Assembly (NCBI GenBank): GCA_044341025.1
Contig: JBIISM010000004.1
Span: 189,525-253,524, forward strand
Length of the DNA stretch: 64,000 nt
DNA from: JABMMZ01 sp044341025
Lineage (GTDB): Bacteria; Bacteroidota; Bacteroidia; NS11-12g; UBA955
Direction: 5' to 3'
Part shown: in pieces, positions 27,280 to 35,931 of the stretch
Numbering within the stretch: position 1 is the stretch's first letter
Layout: the number at the start of each line of letters is the position of its first letter
Notes under the pieces: generated by a model
Seen by the model: only the letters and a program-made list of their open reading frames with translations
What the model was told of the DNA's origin: nothing
Database searches by the model: none
Program-made: the position numbers and the translations under genes

Positions 27280-28241
27280 TAAATGCTATTGGTCAAAAGA
27301 TACTCTTGAACATACGATTTAATACCATCTTCCAAAGAAGTAAAAGGAATATCAAAACCAATCTGCTTTAATTTTTGCATATCGGCACAGGTATAATATT
27401 GGTATTTATCACGAATATCGACGGGTGTGTCAATAAAGTGAATTGAGGGCTCCAAATGAAGTGCCGCAAAAACAGATTCGGCCAACAGCTTAAACGTATT
27501 GGCAGTGCCGCTGCCTAAATTATAAATGCCGCTGTCTTTTCTGTGGTTCATCAAAAAGATCAAAACATTTAAGACATCCATCACATAAACGAAGTCTCTT
27601 TTTTGCTCGCCATCTTTAAAGTCAGGATGGTGCGATTTAAATAGATTCAATTGCTTCTTGGCGCTTATTTGATCCATAGCATGCAAAATAACCGATGCCA
27701 TTCTGCCTTTGTGGTATTCGTTAGGTCCATACACATTGAAGAACTTCAATCCTGCCCAGAAAAAAGGAGCTCTTTCTTGGGCAAGAACCCAAAGATCAAA
27801 ATCTTGTTTGCTTTGGCCATAAGGATTCAATGGCTTCAGGTCATTGATGTACTGGTAATCGTCAGAAAAACCAAACTCGCCCATTCCATAAGTTGCTGCA
27901 CTGCTCGCGTATACCATAGGAATGCCCTCTTCAAGACAAAGATTCCACATGTTTTTGGAATACTCGAAATTAAGTTGATTTAATAGATCCTCATTAAATT
28001 CAGTGGTATCCGTTCTTGCGCCGATATGAAAAACAAATTGTATAAGATTTCCCTTGCCAATTGCCCAATTAAAAAAGTCATTTCTGTCGACCAATTCGGC
28101 ATATTGCAAGTTTTCCCAATTTCTCTTTTTGATTTCTTTGGAAAAATCATCCACCAATACAAGGTCAACATAGCCATCCCTATTCAATCTGCTTGCTAGA
28201 CAACTGCCAACAAAACCTGCTGCTCCGGTAATTATAATCAT
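27276..28241 (-). CDS. hldD: ADP-L-glycero-D-manno-heptose 6-epimerase
   Basis: 321 residues, short-chain dehydrogenase-type epimerase making ADP-L-glycero-heptose for the LPS inner core. The Rossmann motif is GAAGFVGS at 6-13. Family-specific features are GARTDTTE (74-81), YASSAATYG (111-119) and the catalytic pair Tyr141/Lys145 in NPYGQSKQDFD. It opens the operon with the histidine kinase. rfaE2, a second heptose gene, is at 52.2 kb. An exact -7 box lies 14 nt upstream. Confidence 0.92.
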   Translation of the reverse strand: MIIITGAAGFVGSCLASRLNRDGYVDLVLVDDFSKEIKKRNWENLQYAELVDRNDFFNWAIGKGNLIQFVFHIGARTDTTEFNEDLLNQLNFEYSKNMWNLCLEEGIPMVYASSAATYGMGEFGFSDDYQYINDLKPLNPYGQSKQDFDLWVLAQERAPFFWAGLKFFNVYGPNEYHKGRMASVILHAMDQISAKKQLNLFKSHHPDFKDGEQKRDFVYVMDVLNVLIFLMNHRKDSGIYNLGSGTANTFKLLAESVFAALHLEPSIHFIDTPVDIRDKYQYYTCADMQKLKQIGFDIPFTSLEDGIKSYVQEYLLTNSIY

Positions 28242-28255
28242 ATAAAAGTCAGTTC

Positions 28256-28263
28256 CAAAAATA
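28256..28263 (-). promoter_or_regulatory. -7 box of the hldD operon promoter
   Basis: TATTTTTG on the minus strand, exact TAnnTTTG, 14 nt before the hldD ATG. It sits 13 bp from the divergent queD-side box. Confidence 0.6.
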
Positions 28264-28276
28264 AATAATTTTGAGT

Positions 28277-28284
28277 TAAATTTG
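28277..28284 (+). promoter_or_regulatory. -7 box of the PTPS/QueD gene
   Basis: TAAATTTG, exact TAnnTTTG, 18 nt before the ATG at 28303. It covers a TTG (28282) in frame with the gene and so rules that start out. Confidence 0.6.
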
Positions 28285-28302
28285 CAGCTTATTTATAAAC
28301 CG

Positions 28303-28737
28303 ATGACCAATCCAGTATTATTTGTTACCAGAAAGGCGCATTTTAATGCTGCTCATAAATTATACAACCCCCTTTGGACCAAAGAAGAAAATGAAGCATG
28401 TTTTGGCAAATGTGCGAATGAACATTGGCATGGACATAATTTTGATTTGTATGTGACCATTAAAGGAAGACCATCTAAGGACACCGGGTTTGTAATGGAC
28501 TTAAAACGGCTTAAAGTCATTATTGAAGACGAAATAGTTGAGCATCTTGACCATAAAAACTTAAATCTAGATGTTCCTTTTCTAAAAGATGTATTGCCAT
28601 CGGTAGAAAACATTGTTATTGCAATATGGGAACGTTTAATTCCTCATTTACCTTCAGATGTCAAATTGCACAAAATTCATCTAATAGAGACCGTCAACAA
28701 TTCAGTAGAGTACTACGGACCAGATACTCCATTTTAA
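28303..28737 (+). CDS. queD: 6-pyruvoyltetrahydropterin synthase / QueD family enzyme
   Basis: 144 residues. Zinc ligands His18 (FNAAH), His43 and His45 (HGHNF). The catalytic Cys37 lies six residues before His43 in FGKCANEHWHGHNF, the spacing of animal-type PTPS, not the C-x3-HGH spacing of E. coli QueD. The C-terminal catalytic acid region is HLIETVNNSVEY. It makes 6-carboxytetrahydropterin for queuosine, or 6-pyruvoyltetrahydropterin. The YhhQ-type transporter at 14.3 kb is compatible with the first, but specificity is unproven. FtsB-like gene follows by 54 bp. Confidence 0.82.
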   Translation: MTNPVLFVTRKAHFNAAHKLYNPLWTKEENEACFGKCANEHWHGHNFDLYVTIKGRPSKDTGFVMDLKRLKVIIEDEIVEHLDHKNLNLDVPFLKDVLPSVENIVIAIWERLIPHLPSDVKLHKIHLIETVNNSVEYYGPDTPF

Positions 28738-28791
28738 TAGACAAGGCGTAAATCAAAATTATATTTATAATTAAAACATCACTTACTTTGT

Positions 28792-29085
28792 ATGGTGATT
28801 AAACTTTGGAATAAATACAAATATTGGTTAATTAGTTTGTCTGCCTTGACATGGATGCTTGTGTTTGATAGCAATAACTTTATTGATCTCATCGAGTTGA
28901 GAAGCGAGGTAGCTGACCTTAGAGAAAAACGAGGTTATTTTAAATCCGAAATCATAAATGTTAGAAATGCCGAAAAGGAGTTGTTTTCAAACAATAGAAA
29001 TTTGGAAAAGTTTGCCCGTGAAAGATATCTGATGAAAAAAGACAATGAAGATTTATTTATTATCACCCAAAAGGACGAAGAATAA
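28792..29085 (+). CDS. FtsB/DivIC-family septum formation initiator
   Basis: 97 residues. Short cytoplasmic N-terminus, one membrane helix (about 11-27, YWLISLSALTWMLVFD), then a periplasmic coiled coil (about 35-72), then FARERYLMKKDNEDLFII, the conserved end of the FtsB/DivIC family. It bridges FtsL and FtsQ in the divisome. It is downstream of the PTPS gene on the same strand. Confidence 0.88.
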   Translation: MVIKLWNKYKYWLISLSALTWMLVFDSNNFIDLIELRSEVADLREKRGYFKSEIINVRNAEKELFSNNRNLEKFARERYLMKKDNEDLFIITQKDEE

Positions 29086-29093
29086 ATAAACAT

Positions 29094-31613
29094 TTACAAG
29101 CTCTCAGCCAATAAGATACTTAGTTTTTCTCTTCTCAGCTCGCCAGAGGGAGAAAGGCATTCTATCAATACCAAGTAGACGCCAATTGGCAATACTTCGG
29201 CATTTTGGCCTGTTCCATCCCACACAATTGCGCCATCTGTTCCTAGTGTTTTGTTGTTAATTAATGTTTTCATTTCTTTGCCTTCTATATTAAAAATTTT
29301 AATTGTGCTTAAGTAATCTGCTTCTGGAAATTTGTACCTCAAAATCAATAAATCTTCAAACCCATCCATGTCGGGTGATAAGCTTCGAGAATTCAATGTA
29401 AAAAACCAATCTTTCTGAGTGTGAACAGAGATTTGCGAATTCTCTGCCCCGGGGCTAGCATAAGCAACAGAAGATGCTGCACTATGCCATGTATTTTTAT
29501 CGTTGCTTTCCATATGGGCATTTAAACGTTCTAAACTCACCCCATTTTGGTCTGCTAAAAAAGCAAAATGCCAACTTGAATTGTAGCAGACACTGTCTAC
29601 CATAAGGTTCAATAGGTTGCACAAGACAACCTGCCCCTCTTTGTCGGGCATGGCCATTAAATCAGTGCATTTTACAAACAATGCTTTGCCCTCACCGCAC
29701 GAATAATTTTGGCAAACAGCAAAAGTATCCTCGGAAATCAAGGCATAGTAATGTGGCTTAAAGAGTTTATAGGTTTTTGAGATGGGGTAAAATTTATTGG
29801 GAGAGCCATTGGCATCCAATGCTACAAAATACAGATTTGATAAATCAAATGTTTTATTGCTGTTGTTATACAACTCTATAAAATCCGCTCCATTTGACTT
29901 GGGATTAAACAATATTTCATTCACTACAATTTCTTTTTTTTCTGGCACAGAGGGCCATTGAAATGCCATTTTAATTAACGGATTTATATTCTGTTCGCAG
30001 TCTTTAACGCCTAAAATTTCAATATTGTAAATAGAATCTTTGCTTGGGATATAGGGCCATTGAAATGTGTACACAGGGACTTGTGTTGCCGAAAGCAGCA
30101 AACTTAAATTATTGTTTTTGATCTTTATTTGTAGGGCATAATTGGTGTCAATTTTTTCGCTAAACACAAAACTAATTAACTGCTCATTGCTGGTGTAAAA
30201 GGTTAAAAGTTTTGGCGCAATGGTATCGAGCGTCAGTTTCTCTGAAATGGAATTTTTCGCATTCGGCGTACCTCCAATACTTGCCTTGCTGGCAGACCAA
30301 TTGTTTGCAGCCAAACAAGGTCTATTTAAATCGATGCGTTCTAGGCTATACCCCCCTTGTTTTTTAAAATCATCATGGTACCAGGTATCATTGTAATTTA
30401 CTTCATCAATAATGTTTCCCCAATTATTTTTAAGCGTGATATCATCAGCGGAATTGTTAAGCGATGGCAGGGTCGTGAGAACAAAGAATGAATCAGGATA
30501 AATCACTTTATGCGGTAAAACAATTGTTGTGCTTTGGTCGCTGATGTTCAAATTGTCTAAATAAATGAATTTAGTTGAAGCATTGTATACCTCAATATAT
30601 TCTTTGCTTGGCAAGCCAGCGGAAGGATCTGGATCGACCATCAGTTCTGAAATCAAGACATCCCACACGACTGGCATTTCAGTTTGATATAAAATAAAAT
30701 CGCGTGTATGGTTAAGGGTATTTCCGAAATAGTCCTTTACCCCATTTACAGAAAGGATAAGGGACTTATTGACTGGAAATGAATCTTTAAAATTTAAAAT
30801 TAAATGATTGGAACCCAACAATTTTATAGTGTCTGTAGAAATAAAACCATTAATTTGAAATGCGTTGGCTTTAGTCAAACTAAAAGAATCGCAATCTTCA
30901 GTAAAGTATACTTCTAACGTTTTTGAATTCAGAATTTTCAAGCTATCGCAAAAAGGCGCGATGCTGTCTTTAATGCATGGGCCGATGTATAAATCGTCGA
31001 AACTATGTTTTAAAAAGAAAGAGCTTGTACTTTGCCTTACCCTTATTCCAGAATATTCGGCAAATTTTAGATTAGGAAGATAAACACATCCTTCTGAAAC
31101 GAGATTGGCTTGTCCTTGTTTTTGATGGAGCAATGCCATTGAATCATTTTTATAAATAACAGCAAGTGTGTATTGAGAAGATGAAACATTCAGCAAGCCA
31201 TCTTTTCCATCAATTAATTTTGTTTCTATCCCATTTGCCAATTTAAACAATGAAATTTCATCGGCACTTCCACCCATACGCACAAAAAGCCCATTCTTTG
31301 CTTTTACCAAATTCACAGAATCAGCGAACATGAAAAAGTCTATGTAGTTTAAGGAAGACGTATTATAGGATAATTTCACATTTAAACGCCATTCGAGCTC
31401 TGCTGACAAATTAAAAGCTGTAGAGAGGGCAAATTGACTGTTGGCTGTATTAGAATTGCTTATTAATACCGCATTTGAATTGGTGAAATTGGAATTAACG
31501 CCCAACCATTGGGGAGCCGAGTTCAAATCGTTGTCGTTAAAATCTTCTACAATTTGTGCATTTAAGCACGGAAATACAATTAGGACAGCAAACAAAATAA
31601 ATATTTTCTTCAT
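29094..31613 (-). CDS. Secreted lamin-tail-domain protein with FlgD-like C-terminus
   Basis: 839 residues from the ATG at 31613, placed 9 nt past an exact -7 box; the in-frame extension to 31658 lies upstream of the promoter. Signal peptide ends FPCLNAQ. Two lamin-tail (LTD) domains are visible: ISELMVDPDPSAG with EYIEVYNAS near 330-345, and VVNEILFNPKSNGADFIELY near 600. The C-terminus (TIKIFNIEGKEMKTL, VWDGTGQNAEVLPIGVYLV) is the FlgD-Ig-like fold often found on secreted Bacteroidota proteins, though a classical T9SS C-terminal domain is not certain. It is convergent with the FtsB gene. Confidence 0.8.
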   Translation of the reverse strand: MKKIFILFAVLIVFPCLNAQIVEDFNDNDLNSAPQWLGVNSNFTNSNAVLISNSNTANSQFALSTAFNLSAELEWRLNVKLSYNTSSLNYIDFFMFADSVNLVKAKNGLFVRMGGSADEISLFKLANGIETKLIDGKDGLLNVSSSQYTLAVIYKNDSMALLHQKQGQANLVSEGCVYLPNLKFAEYSGIRVRQSTSSFFLKHSFDDLYIGPCIKDSIAPFCDSLKILNSKTLEVYFTEDCDSFSLTKANAFQINGFISTDTIKLLGSNHLILNFKDSFPVNKSLILSVNGVKDYFGNTLNHTRDFILYQTEMPVVWDVLISELMVDPDPSAGLPSKEYIEVYNASTKFIYLDNLNISDQSTTIVLPHKVIYPDSFFVLTTLPSLNNSADDITLKNNWGNIIDEVNYNDTWYHDDFKKQGGYSLERIDLNRPCLAANNWSASKASIGGTPNAKNSISEKLTLDTIAPKLLTFYTSNEQLISFVFSEKIDTNYALQIKIKNNNLSLLLSATQVPVYTFQWPYIPSKDSIYNIEILGVKDCEQNINPLIKMAFQWPSVPEKKEIVVNEILFNPKSNGADFIELYNNSNKTFDLSNLYFVALDANGSPNKFYPISKTYKLFKPHYYALISEDTFAVCQNYSCGEGKALFVKCTDLMAMPDKEGQVVLCNLLNLMVDSVCYNSSWHFAFLADQNGVSLERLNAHMESNDKNTWHSAASSVAYASPGAENSQISVHTQKDWFFTLNSRSLSPDMDGFEDLLILRYKFPEADYLSTIKIFNIEGKEMKTLINNKTLGTDGAIVWDGTGQNAEVLPIGVYLVLIECLSPSGELRREKLSILLAESL

Positions 31614-31622
31614 AGTTTTAAC

Positions 31623-31630
31623 CAAAGTTA
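31623..31630 (-). promoter_or_regulatory. -7 box of the lamin-tail gene
   Basis: TAACTTTG on the minus strand, exact TAnnTTTG, 9 nt before the ATG at 31613. It decides the start codon. Confidence 0.6.
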
Positions 31631-31731
31631 AGAACCATTTTCTGAAGAAAAAAAACAATTTAACGCGAACTGTTAATTTTTATTTGCCTAAACTAAAGAT
31701 ACAAAAAACAAAATTTCAAAACAATAGCTGG

Positions 31732-31760
31732 TAAAAAAAAATCCCGATAAAATCGGGATT
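31732..31760 (-). terminator. Terminator of the exb-tonB-TPR operon
   Basis: Stem AATCCCGAT / ATCGGGATT with a 3-nt loop; the minus strand continues into T8. It lies 23 bp past the TPR gene stop. Confidence 0.85.
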
Positions 31761-31782
31761 TCTCTATGAATTAAAAGTAAAA

Positions 31783-33351
31783 CTACTTACTTAGTTTTTT
31801 TGCTAAATCTTGGGCATTTTTATTAGCCGGATCAATTTCAAGTATTTTATTAAAATAATCTTTAGCTTTTGCATTGTCCTTTTGAGTTAGGGCCACGAAA
31901 GCTAAATAGGTGTATGCAGAAACAAGGTTTGATTTATTTTTAACAAGATCTGAAGAAGCCAACTCAATATATTTTAAATAGTGCGATGAGCTTAATCCCG
32001 TTAAATCTTTATCTAATTCTTCTAAACTTTTAGCACGCCATAAATAACCGTCGGCATATTTAGGTTGCATTCTTGTAAGATCCGCAAATGTTGTATCTGC
32101 ATTTACATATTCACCATTAGAGTAATAAGCGCGACCTAAGTAATAGTAATCCAGTGATCCTGCAGACTTTCTCATACCTATTCTCCTTTTGTATTCGCTG
32201 ATACTTTCTTTGTAGCGTTTTGCCGTATAAAGTGCCTTTGCGTATTCAGTTTGGAAATCGGCGTTGTTGGTATCGAGGTTTGCTGCAGATTTCAAATATT
32301 TAATGGCAGAGCTTGTGTCGTTGTTAGCCCCTGCAATTTTGCCTGCATAGCCATAATCAAGAGCCGTAATTTTATTTCCTTTGCTGTATTTCCAAAAATT
32401 ATCAATAGATGTTTGAGCCTCTTTGTATTTCTTTAATTCAAAATTAGAATAGGCTAAAATTCTATAATAGGCATAATTGATGCTGTCGGTGGCTTTGAAA
32501 ACATTGATCTCATCAATTGCCTTTTGGTATTCTTTTAATTGGTACAAGAACCCACTGTAAGTGGCTTTAATTCTCGAATCGTTGTCATTCAATAAAATGT
32601 ATTTTTTGAATTCATCAGCCGCTTTATCATTTTGCTTGGTGTGGTAATACAATTCACCCAATTCTTTATGCGCAATGCTAAAGTTAGGATTTAATGCATT
32701 CGCTTTTTCAAGGTACTCGATTGCTGTTGGATAATTCATTGAAGCATAGTATAAACTACCAATTCTAATGTTAGCTAGAACGTTGTTTGGGTCAATCGCA
32801 ACAACATCTTCATACCTGCCCATAGCTTTACCACCTTCGCCCAAGGCTAGGTGTAAATCGCCCAAAACCAAGGTGTAATAATGGTTGCCCGGGGCTAATC
32901 TGTGCGCCTCAGCAGCATAGCCAATAAATTGCTTAGCATTTGTTGCTTTGGGTTGGAAAGAAAGGTAGGCCGCTTGAAAAAACACATCAGCACTTCTGCG
33001 TCTGGACTGACTTAACGCTTTTTCAATATATACTTTAACTTCATTTGAATCTTTATTGGCCATAATTGCCAATCTCGCTTTGGCGATACTTCCATAGGCA
33101 TCTGTAGCCATTTCAGCTTTTTGGTAATAATATTGAGCCGAATCGGTAGAACCTAAATTAAGGTAAACATTACCTAAATACACGAAGGATTCTAAAGTTT
33201 GCTCTTCACCTTTCAAGTTCAGAAAAGCTTGCTTGGCTTTGATGTAATTTTCATTTTGCAATTCGTTGATTGCATCTTTCATGGTTTGTGCATTTGACAT
33301 TTGAATAAATGCGCAGCTGATTAGTAAGGCAAAAATCTGTTTCATTTTCAT
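31783..33351 (-). CDS. Secreted tetratricopeptide-repeat protein
   Basis: 522 residues from the ATG at 33351, which overlaps the TGA of the upstream lipoprotein gene (ATGA). Signal peptide with CAFIQMSNAQ. At least ten TPR units cover the rest; clear ones include YIKAKQAFLNLKGEEQTLES, ANIRIGSLYYASMNYPTAIE and DYYYLGRAYYSNGEYVNAD. It is presumably a periplasmic scaffold. Its position as last gene of the exbB-exbD-exbD-tonB operon implies a role with the TonB motor or its clients. Confidence 0.85.
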   Translation of the reverse strand: MKMKQIFALLISCAFIQMSNAQTMKDAINELQNENYIKAKQAFLNLKGEEQTLESFVYLGNVYLNLGSTDSAQYYYQKAEMATDAYGSIAKARLAIMANKDSNEVKVYIEKALSQSRRRSADVFFQAAYLSFQPKATNAKQFIGYAAEAHRLAPGNHYYTLVLGDLHLALGEGGKAMGRYEDVVAIDPNNVLANIRIGSLYYASMNYPTAIEYLEKANALNPNFSIAHKELGELYYHTKQNDKAADEFKKYILLNDNDSRIKATYSGFLYQLKEYQKAIDEINVFKATDSINYAYYRILAYSNFELKKYKEAQTSIDNFWKYSKGNKITALDYGYAGKIAGANNDTSSAIKYLKSAANLDTNNADFQTEYAKALYTAKRYKESISEYKRRIGMRKSAGSLDYYYLGRAYYSNGEYVNADTTFADLTRMQPKYADGYLWRAKSLEELDKDLTGLSSSHYLKYIELASSDLVKNKSNLVSAYTYLAFVALTQKDNAKAKDYFNKILEIDPANKNAQDLAKKLSK

Positions 33352-34262
33352 TTCGTGTTTATTTTGATTTCTCTCCCTGGGAAAATTGCAGGACAAAGTC
33401 CTAACTTTAATGTTAACCTTTGGGCTCTTGGTTTGTATAAGTAGTTTACAAAATTAATGCCTGATTTAAATGGCATATTAGAATTTACAAAAACGATAGG
33501 GTTAATTAAAGGGTATTCCTTGCTTGCAATGCTAGATTGAGAAGGAATTACAACTAAGCTTTTTTTGTTTGAATCAAGGCAAATAACAGATAAAACTTTT
33601 AATCCCTCTAGCATTTCTGCAATCGGTTCTGATTCGACATCACTGATATAGGAAAATGGTATGAGGCCAATAGAGTTTGGATTTGATTTCAAAAACTGAA
33701 ACAATTCCCCCGTGTTATTTTTAGAATACAAATTGGATAGCTGCTGATTGCTTAAATTAAATTTTGATTTCAAAAACTGCACGCTCAATGCGTTCTTGTT
33801 TTCGACAACGAAATTTAAAGTCGAACTTTTTTGACCTTTCAAAACAGACTCAAGCTCAGCAAGGTCAATACCTTCAAAACTATTCTTATTGCTGCACACA
33901 AAGACAAAAGCATCATATGCGATGGCGTATTGTTTGGGATTAAAATCTGCAAGTTTTTCGATTGCAGCAGCTTCAGCAGGGCTCAACAACCTTTGTAAAA
34001 ACGCAGCGTGTATTTTGTTGTTGAGCAAAGCAGATATAATTTCAGCTTCGTTCTTATACACCAAAGAAATTACAGGCGGTTTTCCTGCATTTTCAAAAGC
34101 CTTTTTGTGCTCGTTGGCAAATACAGCCAAGCTCGTATCTGCCCATACAATTATAGTATCTGCTTTACTTTGTTTGGCACTCGGTGTATTGGAATTGGTA
34201 CAAGAAAAAAAATGGATTAGTAAAAGTACCAATCCAATTCTTGTAAAAAATTTATTGTTCAT
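33348..34262 (-). CDS. PstS-like periplasmic-binding lipoprotein
   Basis: 304 residues. Lipobox HFFSC gives lipid Cys at about residue 21. The fold resembles PstS-type type 2 binding proteins: DTIIVWADTSLAVFANEHKK, AFLQRLLSPAEA, AYDAFVFVCSNKN, SSTLNFVVENKNALSVQFLK and SIGLIPFSYISD. The phosphate-binding serine/threonine loop is not obvious and no pstCAB genes follow, so phosphate binding is not established. It lies between a small membrane protein (11-bp overlap) and the TPR protein (4-bp overlap) in the Exb/TonB operon. Confidence 0.78.
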   Translation of the reverse strand: MNNKFFTRIGLVLLLIHFFSCTNSNTPSAKQSKADTIIVWADTSLAVFANEHKKAFENAGKPPVISLVYKNEAEIISALLNNKIHAAFLQRLLSPAEAAAIEKLADFNPKQYAIAYDAFVFVCSNKNSFEGIDLAELESVLKGQKSSTLNFVVENKNALSVQFLKSKFNLSNQQLSNLYSKNNTGELFQFLKSNPNSIGLIPFSYISDVESEPIAEMLEGLKVLSVICLDSNKKSLVVIPSQSSIASKEYPLINPIVFVNSNMPFKSGINFVNYLYKPRAQRLTLKLGLCPAIFPGREIKINTK

Positions 34263-34476
34263 TTTCCGAGGCTATCTCTTTTTGAAAGTCCTTGTAAGTT
34301 CTTAAAAATCTGTAAGCTCCATATAAGAATAGCATAGAAGCGTATAGGATTCTGATGTTTTGGGTTAATTCAGCATTGATGTTTGAAAAATAAAACAAAA
34401 CAGCAAAACATAAGAACAAGATGTAAATAGCAAACTTAAAAATGTAAGCCGGATATTTTACCAGTTGTTTGAACAT
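34252..34476 (-). CDS. Small two-helix membrane protein in the Exb/TonB operon
   Basis: 74 residues with two membrane helices (about 12-30 and 41-58) and a charged C-terminus (RTYKDFQKEIASENEQ). I do not recognise a named family; small proteins of this kind recur at this point of the operon in Bacteroidota. It starts 17 bp after tonB and overlaps the PstS-like gene by 11 bp. Confidence 0.7.
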   Translation of the reverse strand: MFKQLVKYPAYIFKFAIYILFLCFAVLFYFSNINAELTQNIRILYASMLFLYGAYRFLRTYKDFQKEIASENEQ

Positions 34477-34492
34477 CTGAATAAGTTAATGT

Positions 34493-35302
34493 TTATTCCT
34501 CTTCCAATTGGAAAGTGATTCCAATTCTGAAAATAGACTTAACTGGTTTGCCATTGTTTTTAGCAGGCTTGTAGCGTTTGCTACATTTTCTAATTACTCT
34601 GACAGCTTCAGCATCCATCTCATCATTTCCAGAGGTGCGTTCAACACGAACATCTTCAATTGCACCAGACTGGGTTACAACGAACACGATGGTAGAAACA
34701 CCCTCAATTTCGTTGGCTTTTGGTCCTGCTGGATAAACTAAGTTGTCATCTAAGAAGGCATAGAAAGCAGCGTCTCCGCCAATGAACTCAGCCTCTTGGT
34801 CGACATTGGTGTATACTTTATTGTCTACATCACCATCTCCAAGGTTAGGGTCTACTGGTGGTGGTTCATCGCTTTTTTTACCTTCAACATCTTTCTTTCC
34901 AATATCTTTATCCTCAAGCTCTTCGATGGTTGGTGGTGGATCTTCTGCTTTTTCTTTTTCAACCGCCTTCATCTCCATAAACTTGGCCGTTGGTCTTTCA
35001 ACAATTGGCTCTGGTGGTGGTGGTGGTGGCGGAACATCATCTTTTTTGATAGATGGAGGAGGAGCCAAAATAATTGTCGTCGTATCTAATTGTTCTTCAG
35101 GTTCATCAGAAAATAGTCCAATAGATTTGGCCATTTTAGGGGTATAAAGACTAAACACAAATAAACTGCAGCTGATTGCTAAGGCTTTTAACATATTCTT
35201 CGCATAAGCGCCGCGAAGAATGAATGCACCATAAGCTTTGTTTCTTGTTTCAAAAACAATGTCATCCATGGATTGTCCTAAGTAGGTTTCTCTGTTTTCC
35301 AT
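34493..35302 (-). CDS. tonB: TonB-family energy transducer
   Basis: 269 residues. N-terminal cytoplasmic segment with ETRNKAYGAFILR, typical of Bacteroidota TonB, then a membrane helix (about 34-52). A proline-rich periplasmic linker follows (PPPPPPPEP near 90 and repeated acidic stretches), then the C-terminal TonB domain with YPAGPKANEIEGVSTIVFVV and AVRVIRKCSKRYKPAKNNGK. It transmits proton-motive force from ExbB/ExbD to outer-membrane receptors, two of which are in this window. Confidence 0.92.
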   Translation of the reverse strand: MENRETYLGQSMDDIVFETRNKAYGAFILRGAYAKNMLKALAISCSLFVFSLYTPKMAKSIGLFSDEPEEQLDTTTIILAPPPSIKKDDVPPPPPPPEPIVERPTAKFMEMKAVEKEKAEDPPPTIEELEDKDIGKKDVEGKKSDEPPPVDPNLGDGDVDNKVYTNVDQEAEFIGGDAAFYAFLDDNLVYPAGPKANEIEGVSTIVFVVTQSGAIEDVRVERTSGNDEMDAEAVRVIRKCSKRYKPAKNNGKPVKSIFRIGITFQLEEE

Positions 35303-35363
35303 AATGGTTCTTTTTTAATGGTTAATACACAATAGTTATAATAGGTAAATATAAAATAGGAAA

Positions 35364-35921
35364 TTACTGAATTACTCTAACGTTTCCTCCATTCTTTATG
35401 GCTTCAATTTCGATGGCTTGAATATCTTGCAAGGCATAGCGCTTTACACCTGTTATATCCATTTCATCTAATGCATCCACCATGTTTTTGAATTTTGCAT
35501 CTTCAGTGGTCTTAATTAGGCAAATCAAAGTGTCTTTGCTTCCATAAGACTTCTCCAGTTTATTTTGTTTCCAATAAATGATATCGCGGATACCTTTCTC
35601 ATTGGCAAAAACAGTTTTCTTTAAATCAGCTACTGTTGTACCTTCATAAAACCAAACAGCATTGTCTTTGTCTAATATAACATTAAGAAGTAATTCCTCG
35701 TTGACTTTAACCATTTCAGTTTCATCAAGAGCCTTCTTGGGCATGTTAAGTTCCATTGCATTGGGTTTGTTCAATGTGGTGGTTAACATGAAGAAAGTAA
35801 TCAATAGAAATGCTAAGTCTACCATCGGTGTTAAATCCACCTTGGTTGACATTTTCTTTGACCGCGACTTTCCGCCGTGTTTCTTTTTACTGCCGCCTTC
35901 CGCGGTATTTATTTCTGCCAT
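35364..35921 (-). CDS. exbD: ExbD/TolR biopolymer transport protein
   Basis: 185 residues. Basic N-terminus (GGSKKKHGGKSRSKK), one helix containing the proton-relay Asp in VDLTPMVDLAFLLITFFML, and a periplasmic domain. It is the second of two exbD copies and probably forms a heteromeric channel with the other copy and ExbB. It lies 10 bp after the first copy. Confidence 0.92.
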   Translation of the reverse strand: MAEINTAEGGSKKKHGGKSRSKKMSTKVDLTPMVDLAFLLITFFMLTTTLNKPNAMELNMPKKALDETEMVKVNEELLLNVILDKDNAVWFYEGTTVADLKKTVFANEKGIRDIIYWKQNKLEKSYGSKDTLICLIKTTEDAKFKNMVDALDEMDITGVKRYALQDIQAIEIEAIKNGGNVRVIQ

Positions 35922-35931
35922 GTTTTATGAC

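Noticed and set aside
33889..34305. 138-codon plus-strand ORF opposite the PstS-like gene
   Set aside because: Antisense shadow; the minus-strand gene has a lipobox and operon context.
34782..35147. 121-codon plus-strand ORF opposite tonB
   Set aside because: It is the antisense of the proline-rich TonB linker, giving Gly/Ser and Trp-rich artefacts.
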